Of a DNA stretch of 17,960 nt, positions 1 to 5,334 are shown in pieces. How positions within the stretch are numbered: the first letter of the stretch is position 1; each line of letters begins with the position of its first letter. The translations under genes and the position numbers were made by a program. The stretch is from Wenzhouxiangella sp. Lineage in GTDB: Bacteria; Pseudomonadota; Gammaproteobacteria; Xanthomonadales; Wenzhouxiangellaceae. The stretch is taken from positions 1 through 17,960 of the forward strand of contig SKKV01000021.1 of the NCBI GenBank assembly GCA_007123575.1. The letters are read 5' to 3'. The notes beneath the pieces were generated by a model. It was not told the DNA's origin and did no database searches. It saw only the letters and a program-made list of their open reading frames with translations.

Positions 1-323
1 CCGCCGCGTTCGGAGATTTCGGCCTTGATGTCCTGATGGTCGGGCGTGCCGTAGAACAGCATATGCTCAAGCAGATGGGCCATGCCGGTTTCGCCGTAAC
101 TTTCATGCTTGGAGCCGACGAAGTAGGTGATGTTGATGGTGGCCGTCGGCCGGCTTTCATCCGGCATCAGCAGCACGCGCAAACCGTTGTCGAGGCGGTA
201 TTCGCTAATACCTTCAACCGTGGTCACGTGCTCGATACGAGGTTGATCGGCGAAGGCTGCCCAGCTCGTCAACAACAAGGCCAGTCCCAGGCAAAAGGAA
301 AGCGTACGGATGGATCCGGTCAT
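1..323 (-). CDS. M16 family zinc peptidase, N-terminal part (cut by window edge)
   Basis: This is the N-terminal 107 codons of an exported insulinase/pitrilysin-like (M16) metallopeptidase; the gene runs off the left edge. After the ATG comes a hydrophobic stretch (about residues 8-23) ending in AFA before Asp, a plausible signal peptidase site, so the product should be periplasmic or membrane-associated. The mature part opens with a strand pattern typical of M16 (EYRLDNGLRVLL, about 41-52). Residues 83-87 read HLLEH, the inverted zinc motif HxxEH of the family, followed by MLFYGT as in bacterial M16 proteins. The start is supported by GGGAG (bases 331-335) about 8 bases upstream of the ATG. 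M16 proteins of this type often occur as tandem pairs; whether a partner follows cannot be seen here. The family call is firm, the substrate unknown. Confidence 0.9.
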   Translation of the reverse strand, partial: MTGSIRTLSFCLGLALLLTSWAAFADQPRIEHVTTVEGISEYRLDNGLRVLLMPDESRPTATINITYFVGSKHESYGETGMAHLLEHMLFYGTPDHQDIKAEISERG

Positions 324-343
324 TCGGTTACTCCCAGTCGCAA

Positions 344-373
344 AATATTTGGTCTTTTAGGTCAGGTTGCCAA
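344..373 (-). promoter_or_regulatory. Candidate promoter of the M16 peptidase gene
   Basis: On the minus strand TTGGCA (bases 373-368, 5 of 6 matches to the -35 consensus) is followed after 18 bases by AATATT (349-344, 4 of 6 to the -10 consensus). Transcription would start near base 337, about 14 bases before the ATG and just ahead of the GGGAG ribosome binding site. It would give the peptidase its own transcript, separate from msrA. Read by eye only. Confidence 0.35.
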
Positions 374-425
374 TGCCTGCCGCGGCCGCTGGCGCAAACT
401 TCGACCGCAATTATGACAGGGGATT

Positions 426-438
426 CCGTTCCAAACGG
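426..438 (-). terminator. Small hairpin just after msrA (weak terminator candidate)
   Basis: CCGTT-TGG-AACGG on the minus strand can form a 5-bp stem with a 3-base loop, starting about 5 bases after the msrA stop codon. No T-run follows, so it does not meet the usual picture of a factor-independent terminator. Confidence 0.2.
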
Positions 439-442
439 GGTC

Positions 443-1060
443 TTAGCCGCCTGCCTGGTCGCCCCAAAGCTGCTCGAGGCGCTGGTCGCGGCCACAGCGC
501 CAACGATAGTAGCGGTAGCGAACCGGGTTTTTCAGATAGTAGCCCTGGTGGTAGTCCTCGGCTGGATAAAAGGACTCGAACCGAAGGATGCGCGTATCGA
601 TCGGCCCAGGCTCCGGACCGTTGGCGGCAAGCTCGGCCAGGGACTCGCGGGCCAGCCGTTCTTGCTCCTCATCGTGGAAGAAAATGGCCGAGCGATAAAT
701 CTCGCCGCGATCACAGAACTGGCCGTCGGCCTGGTACGGATCGATATTGCGCCAAAACACTTCCAGCAGGCGTTGGTAATCGACCAGGTTCGGATCAAAC
801 ACCACCTGCACTACCTCCAGGTGCCCTGTGCCGCCGCGAACCACTTGCTCATAGGTCGGGTTCGACACATGACCGCCGCTGAAACCTGAAATCGTCTCTA
901 TCACCCCGTCAAGCCGATCATAGGGTGGCTCCATGCACCAGAAACATCCACCGGCGAAGGTCGCCCTTGCCAGTGGCGTTTCGTCGTCGGCCAGCACCGG
1001 TACTGCCGCCGTGGCGACAAGCAGGATCAGCAGGCCAAGTCGGGTCGGGATGGCGTTCAT
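443..1060 (-). CDS. msrA: Exported peptide-methionine (S)-S-oxide reductase MsrA
   Basis: MsrA reduces the S epimer of methionine sulfoxide in proteins. With the start at 1060 the protein has 205 residues. A hydrophobic segment (about 8-23) ending VLA before Asp-Asp looks like a Sec signal peptide, placing the enzyme in the periplasm or anchored in the membrane. The catalytic motif GGCFWCME lies at 37-44, with nucleophile Cys39 and a second Cys at 42. Further family motifs follow: SGFSGG, NPTYEQV, TGHLEVVQVVFDP, FCDRGEIYRSAIFF and a C-terminal Cys in RWRCGRDQRLEQLWG, a candidate resolving residue. The reading frame extends upstream to 1135, but that would run deep into msrB. The ATG at 1060 overlaps the msrB stop codon (ATGA), is followed directly by the signal peptide, and implies translational coupling to msrB. 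Confidence 0.93.
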   Translation of the reverse strand: MNAIPTRLGLLILLVATAAVPVLADDETPLARATFAGGCFWCMEPPYDRLDGVIETISGFSGGHVSNPTYEQVVRGGTGHLEVVQVVFDPNLVDYQRLLEVFWRNIDPYQADGQFCDRGEIYRSAIFFHDEEQERLARESLAELAANGPEPGPIDTRILRFESFYPAEDYHQGYYLKNPVRYRYYRWRCGRDQRLEQLWGDQAGG

Positions 1061-1608
1061 CCATCGATACCTGTGCGCAAGGCCGGCAAAGCCTGGCCGG
1101 CCGGAATGAAATTCAAGGCAACACCGTTGTTGCACCAGCGCTGACCGGTCGGCTCCGGGCCATCGTCAAAAACGTGACCCTGGTGGCCACCGCAGCGGGC
1201 ACAGTGATATTCGGTGCGCGGGATAATCAGGCGGAAATCGCGCTTGGTGCCGATATGCTCATCGTTGATTGGCTGCCAGAAGCTGGGCCAGCCGGTGCCG
1301 GAATCGTACTTGTGAGCGCTGGAAAACAGCGGCAGAAAACAACCGGCGCAGACATAAGTGCCGTCACCGAACTCCTTGTCCAGCGGGCTGGAAAAAGCCC
1401 GCTCGGTACCGTCCCGCCGAAGCACCCGATACTCTTCGGCAGTAAGAATCTCACGCCACTGCCGAGCCGTCAGCTCCAACCGCTCAAACGGCAAGCCCTG
1501 CTCAGCGTCGGCAAAAATGCGACCGCCAAACAGTCCCAGCGCCGGCAATCCGAACCCCAGCCCCAACAAAAGGCGTCTTCGCCCAGTACGACTACTGTTG
1601 TTTTCCAT
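1057..1608 (-). CDS. msrB: Exported peptide-methionine (R)-S-oxide reductase MsrB
   Basis: MsrB reduces the R epimer of methionine sulfoxide and complements MsrA. The 183-residue protein begins with a basic stretch (GRRRLLL, 9-15) and a hydrophobic segment up to about 30, ending IFA before Asp. This fits an exported protein; the arginine run resembles a twin-arginine signal, but a Sec signal is equally possible. The SelR/MsrB domain fills the rest: a zinc site made of CAGC (Cys87, Cys90) and CARC (Cys136, Cys139), the motifs SGTGWPSF and GHVFDDGP, and the catalytic Cys159 in RWCNNGVALNF. Its stop codon overlaps the msrA start by four bases, so the two enzymes are probably made together. The frame extends upstream to 1797 but that overlaps parE; the ATG at 1608 precedes the signal-like segment and has a GGGG-rich stretch just upstream. 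Confidence 0.93.
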   Translation of the reverse strand: MENNSSRTGRRRLLLGLGFGLPALGLFGGRIFADAEQGLPFERLELTARQWREILTAEEYRVLRRDGTERAFSSPLDKEFGDGTYVCAGCFLPLFSSAHKYDSGTGWPSFWQPINDEHIGTKRDFRLIIPRTEYHCARCGGHQGHVFDDGPEPTGQRWCNNGVALNFIPAGQALPALRTGIDG

Positions 1609-1676
1609 ACCCCAATTGAACCACACCCCCACGCAACCGGCGTGAAAGCCCCAACGACCTCCAGCCTTCAAACGCC

Positions 1677-1697
1677 GTAAACTGTAAACCGTAAACC
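1677..1697. repeat. Three tandem copies of the heptamer GTAAACY
   Basis: Between the parE stop and msrB lie three direct 7-base units on the plus strand: GTAAACT (1677-1683), GTAAACC (1684-1690) and GTAAACC (1691-1697). A further partial match, CTAAACC, follows at 1703-1709 and overlaps the parE stop. On the transcribed (minus) strand the units read GGTTTAC, GGTTTAC, AGTTTAC. No hairpin or ORF explains them. Confidence 0.7.
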
Positions 1698-1702
1698 GCC
1701 CC

Positions 1703-3592
1703 CTAAACCTCCACCTCAGCCAAATTGCCTTTTTCTTCCAACCAAGCCCGCCGGTCAGCGGCCCGCTTCCGGGCCAACAACATATCCATGAGGGCATGGG
1801 TGGCCTCGTCGTCGTCGATGGTCAGCTGGATCAGGCGGCGGGTGTCGGGGTCGATGGTCGATTCGCGAAGCTGCAGCGGGTTCATTTCGCCCAGGCCCTT
1901 GAAGCGGGTTTCAGAAATCTTGCCCTTGATCTTTTCGGCCTCGATACGGGCCAGCAGGCCCTTGCGTTCCTCGGCATCCAGCGCGTAGAAAGTCTGCTTG
2001 CCGACGTCGATTCGAAACAGCGGCGGCATCGCCACGAAAATCCGGCCGGCTTCGACCAGCGGCCGGAAATGGCGCACGAACAGCGCCGAGAGCAGGGTGG
2101 CGATATGCAGACCGTCGGAGTCGGCATCGGCCAGGATTATGACCTTTCCGTAGCGCAGCTTGGCGAGGTCCGAGGAGCCGGGATCGACGCCGATGGCCAC
2201 GGCCAGGTCGTGAACTTCCTGCGAGCGCAGGACCTGGTCAGGCTCGGTTTCCCAGGTGTTCAGGATTTTTCCCCTGAGCGGCATGATCGCCTGGTATTCG
2301 CGGTTGCGGGCCTGCTTGGCGCTACCGCCTGCCGAGTCGCCTTCGACCAGAAACAGTTCGGTTTCTTCCAGATCAGTGGAGGCGCAGTCGGCCAGCTTGC
2401 CGGGCAGGGCAGGGCCGGCAGTGACCTTGCGCCGGGCAACCTGCTTCCTCGCCTTCTGGCGTTTCAAGGCATTGTCGATGGCGAGTTTTGCAATGGCCTC
2501 GCCGTCGGCCACATGCTTGTTCAGCCACAGGGCAAAGGCATCCTTGACCACGCCGGAGACGAAGCTGGCCGCCGAGCGCGAACTGAGGCGCTCCTTGGTC
2601 TGGCCGGCGAACTGCGGGTCGGCCAGCTTGACCGACAGCAGGAAGCTCAGCCGCTCCCAGACGTCCTCGGGGGATAACTTGATCCCGCGCGGCAACAGGT
2701 TGCGAATGTCGCAGAATTCGCGCAGACCCTCGATCAGGCCCGTGCGCAGGCCGTTGGTGTGGGTGCCACCGGCCGGGGTCGGAATCAGGTTGACGTAGGA
2801 TTCCTGGACCAGCTCGCCTTCGGGGAGCCAGGTCAGAGCCCAGGCGGCTTCCTGATCGGCACCGGAAAATTCGCCGGTGAATGGTGCCTCGGGGATTCGT
2901 TCGCGAGCCTCCAGGCTTTCAGTCAGGTAGTCGGTCAGGCCGTCTTCGAACTGCCAGGTTTCGCTGTCGCCGCTTTTCTCGTCCAGCAGGGTGACCTTCA
3001 GGCCCGGACACAGGATGGCCTTGGCCTTGAGCAGGTGTTTCAGGCGTGGCCGCGAAATGTTGGCTGAGTCGAAATATTGCTCGTCGGGCCAGAACTGAAC
3101 CCGGGTACCGGTATTGCGCTTGCCGACCTCGTCGATGACTTTCAGCGATTGATCGGTATCGCCGTTGGCAAAGCTGATTTCATGCAGCTTGCCGTCGCGC
3201 TTGATCTGGCAGACTAGGCGCTTCGACAGGGCATTGACCACCGACACGCCGACCCCGTGCAGACCACCAGAAAACTTGTAGTTGTTGCCGGAAAATTTGC
3301 CGCCGGCATGCAGGCGGGTCAGGATCAGCTCGACGCCGGGCAGCTTGTGCTTGGGGTGGGGGTCAACCGGCATGCCGCGACCGTCGTCGACCACGGTTAC
3401 CGAGCCATCGTCGCGCAGGGTGACGTCGATGGACTTGGCATAGCCGGCCAGGGCCTCATCGACCGAGTTGTCGACCACCTCGGCCACCAAGTGATTGGGT
3501 CGCGTGGTGTCGGTGTACATGCCCGGACGGCGCCGGACCGGCTCCAGGCCCTGCAGGACTTCGATGTCGGAGGCTTGGTACTGGTTGCTCAT
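1703..3592 (-). CDS. parE: DNA topoisomerase IV subunit B (ParE)
   Basis: ParE is the ATPase subunit of topoisomerase IV, which with ParC unlinks daughter chromosomes. The 629-residue length matches ParE. The GHKL ATPase domain is complete: EVVDNSVDEALAG (38-50, with the catalytic Glu and Mg-binding Asn), DDGRGMP (69-75) and GGLHGVG (109-115). The transducer domain follows, then a TOPRIM domain with EGDSAGGSA (417-425) and LADADSDGLHIATLL (487-501), and a C-terminal GLGEMNPLQLRESTIDP. The DADSDG form and absence of the GyrB insertion distinguish it from GyrB. The ATG at 3592 begins MSNQYQASDIEVLQGLEPVR, the expected ParE N-terminus; an in-frame extension to 3670 would add 26 non-conserved residues. 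The gene is divergent from the acyltransferase and is followed by msrB after 94 bases. parC is not in the window. Confidence 0.96.
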   Translation of the reverse strand: MSNQYQASDIEVLQGLEPVRRRPGMYTDTTRPNHLVAEVVDNSVDEALAGYAKSIDVTLRDDGSVTVVDDGRGMPVDPHPKHKLPGVELILTRLHAGGKFSGNNYKFSGGLHGVGVSVVNALSKRLVCQIKRDGKLHEISFANGDTDQSLKVIDEVGKRNTGTRVQFWPDEQYFDSANISRPRLKHLLKAKAILCPGLKVTLLDEKSGDSETWQFEDGLTDYLTESLEARERIPEAPFTGEFSGADQEAAWALTWLPEGELVQESYVNLIPTPAGGTHTNGLRTGLIEGLREFCDIRNLLPRGIKLSPEDVWERLSFLLSVKLADPQFAGQTKERLSSRSAASFVSGVVKDAFALWLNKHVADGEAIAKLAIDNALKRQKARKQVARRKVTAGPALPGKLADCASTDLEETELFLVEGDSAGGSAKQARNREYQAIMPLRGKILNTWETEPDQVLRSQEVHDLAVAIGVDPGSSDLAKLRYGKVIILADADSDGLHIATLLSALFVRHFRPLVEAGRIFVAMPPLFRIDVGKQTFYALDAEERKGLLARIEAEKIKGKISETRFKGLGEMNPLQLRESTIDPDTRRLIQLTIDDDEATHALMDMLLARKRAADRRAWLEEKGNLAEVEV

Positions 3593-3620
3593 GACCGCGG
3601 CACTGGGAGACAAGGCGCCG

Positions 3621-3626
3621 ATTATC
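3621..3626 (-). promoter_or_regulatory. Possible -10 element of parE
   Basis: GATAAT on the minus strand (5 of 6 to the -10 consensus) sits 29 bases ahead of the parE ATG. No clear -35 box is seen at the right distance, so this is a suggestion only. Confidence 0.25.
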
Positions 3627-3692
3627 GCAGCCTGGGCCGGTTCTGTGCAGTCCGTTTCCGCATGGCCCACTAACCGCCGGGCCGGCTTGCGC

Positions 3693-3698
3693 TATAGT
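3693..3698 (+). promoter_or_regulatory. Possible -10 element of the acyltransferase gene
   Basis: TATAGT (5 of 6 to the -10 consensus) lies about 50 bases upstream of the plus-strand ATG at 3749, within the 156-base divergent gap between parE and the acyltransferase. The -35 region is poor. Nothing else is recognisable in this gap. Confidence 0.3.
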
Positions 3699-3748
3699 TT
3701 CACCAACATGTCCGTGAAAGACTGCTGCCGCTCAATGGTCCGACCCGC

Positions 3749-5194
3749 ATGAGGCTGTACCACATTGTCGTGCGCTTTCTGGCGCTGATCAACCAGCTCT
3801 ATTTCGCTGAAATCCGGGCGACCAACGTCGAGCGGGTGCCGGCGCGCGGCCCGGTCATTCTGGCGGCCAATCATCCCAGCTCCATCCTCGATTCAATCGT
3901 GCTGGCCACCCAGATCGAGCGCCCGATTCACTACCTGGCCCGCAGCGGGCTGTTTCGTTACAGGCCCCTGGCGGCCCTGTTCAAGCGCCTGGGTGCGGTG
4001 CCGATTTATCGCGCCAGCGAAGTGGGCGATGCTGCGGCCAGGAACGTGGAAGTTTTCGACAAGGTCTATGAGCTTTTGGAGACTGGCGGCTGCATCGGCG
4101 TATTTCCGGAAGGCCGCAACTCTCCTCCGACCCGAATCGGGCCATTGCGCAAGGGCACGGCGCGCATAGCCTTGGGCGCCGAGGCACGCAATGACAACCA
4201 GCTCGGACTGGTCGTGATTCCGGTTGGCGTCAACTTCGAAAACCGTGGCTTTCTGATGTCGGCCGTGCTGCTGCGCTTCGGGCGGCCGATCCGGGTGGCC
4301 GACTATGCCCAGCGTTACGCCGAAGATCCGGCAGCGGCGCTGTCGGAACTGACCGCCGACATCAAGCAGCGTCTGGGCCAGCAGGTGGTCACCGTCGAAG
4401 ATGCCCGCTTGAGCCAGCTGGTCGAGGACCTGGCCGAGGTGTTCGGTGAGCAGCTTGGTCAGCGCTTCAATCCCGATGCAGCCCGACCGGTCAATCCGGC
4501 CTCGGACCAGCGCTTCATCAAGCGATGGCTATGGCGGCTGGCCGCATGGTACGTGCGGGCGACGCCGGAAAGCAGCCTCGCCTTCGAGCGTCGCATGCAC
4601 TCGCGTCAGCATATTCACAATGTGCTGGCCGACTGCTGGACCAGTGATCCGGAGCGCGTCATGGCCTTGCGCAACCGCCTGGAACGCTACAAGGACCACC
4701 TGCGCCAGACCGAAATGCGCGGGACGCTCGGCCAGGCGTTCGACGAGCCGGTCCGCCAGCGACTGATTCGCCTGCGCATGACGCTGTATGCGGTGCTGAT
4801 GGCGCCGATCGCCCTGTTCGGCCTCGTCCACAATCTTGTTCCCTACCTGGTCGCCCGAAGTCTGGGGAGGCTCGGCTCGGATGAGGCGGTACGCGCCTTC
4901 ACCCTGTTTGGCTGCGGGGTGCTGGCCTTCGGCGCTGCCTACACCGGCATCGGTCTGTGGTTGTGGAAATACACCGAGCTGAGTCTTCCCCAGACGCTGC
5001 TTTACGTAGCCGCCCTGCCACCGACCGGCTTTGCCGCCCTGCGTTATCGCCGCAACGTTCTGCTCTACCGCGATCGCATCCTGGTCCGAACCGTGTTCTT
5101 CAACCAGCGCGAACTGGTCGACCTGCTACGCCTGGAACGCCGCCTGCTACACGAGCAGTTTCTGGACTTGGCAGAGGTGTACGGGGACTTGTAG
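3749..5194 (+). CDS. PlsC-type lysophospholipid acyltransferase with C-terminal membrane region
   Basis: The first about 210 residues form a glycerolipid acyltransferase domain, expected to transfer an acyl chain to a lysophospholipid or related acceptor at the inner membrane. Motif I is NHPSSILD (41-48): catalytic His42 and Asp48 are separated by five residues, as in the NHPNALID-type branch rather than the HX4D of E. coli PlsC. Motif III is FPEGRNS (119-125), followed by LRKGTARIAL and VVIPVGVNF. At 481 residues it is about twice the length of PlsC. The remainder has a charged helical stretch (about 215-335) and then hydrophobic segments (about 344-365, 383-405, 413-432), ending in a short cytosolic-looking tail. 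The acceptor substrate cannot be told. There is no clear Shine-Dalgarno before the ATG. It is monocistronic by layout, with lysAC converging from the other side. Confidence 0.85.
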   Translation: MRLYHIVVRFLALINQLYFAEIRATNVERVPARGPVILAANHPSSILDSIVLATQIERPIHYLARSGLFRYRPLAALFKRLGAVPIYRASEVGDAAARNVEVFDKVYELLETGGCIGVFPEGRNSPPTRIGPLRKGTARIALGAEARNDNQLGLVVIPVGVNFENRGFLMSAVLLRFGRPIRVADYAQRYAEDPAAALSELTADIKQRLGQQVVTVEDARLSQLVEDLAEVFGEQLGQRFNPDAARPVNPASDQRFIKRWLWRLAAWYVRATPESSLAFERRMHSRQHIHNVLADCWTSDPERVMALRNRLERYKDHLRQTEMRGTLGQAFDEPVRQRLIRLRMTLYAVLMAPIALFGLVHNLVPYLVARSLGRLGSDEAVRAFTLFGCGVLAFGAAYTGIGLWLWKYTELSLPQTLLYVAALPPTGFAALRYRRNVLLYRDRILVRTVFFNQRELVDLLRLERRLLHEQFLDLAEVYGDL

Positions 5195-5219
5195 CCCGGC
5201 CCAGCGCAGGTTGGAGCAA

Positions 5220-5274
5220 GGGTGCGGTTTGCCGCAGGCAAGAAGCACCCGCGCGCAAACCGTTAAGCGCGTGC
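5220..5274. repeat. Overlapping inverted repeats in the gap between acyltransferase and lysAC
   Basis: Three pairs of complementary segments lie in this convergent 139-base gap. Pair A: GGGTGC (5220-5225) with GCACCC (5245-5250), enclosing TTGCC (5229-5233) and GGCAA (5237-5241), gives a nested hairpin with a three-base loop. Pair B: CGGTTTGC (5225-5232) with GCAAACCG (5255-5262) uses overlapping bases and excludes pair A. Pair C: GCGCGC (5251-5256) with GCGCG (5267-5271) flanks pair B's right arm. No T-run follows any of them. The rest of the gap shows nothing recognisable. Confidence 0.6.
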
Positions 5275-5313
5275 GGCCGGGGCTGAGAGCGAAACCATCG
5301 GCTAATTCAATCC

Positions 5314-5334
5314 GCGCTTCAAAATCAAAAGCGC
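5314..5334. terminator. Hairpin at the lysAC stop codon (weak terminator candidate)
   Basis: GCGCTT (5314-5319) and AAGCGC (5329-5334) form a 6-bp stem around a 9-base A-rich loop. It lies between two convergent genes and touches the lysAC stop codon, a reasonable place for a terminator in either direction, but no terminal T-run follows on either strand. Confidence 0.3.

Noticed and set aside
1796..2677. 293-codon open frame on the plus strand inside parE
   Set aside because: Antisense to the TOPRIM and transducer parts of parE; no independent support.
1703..3592. GyrB instead of ParE
   Set aside because: Length of 629 residues, the DADSDGLHIATLL form of the TOPRIM motif and absence of the GyrB insertion favour ParE.
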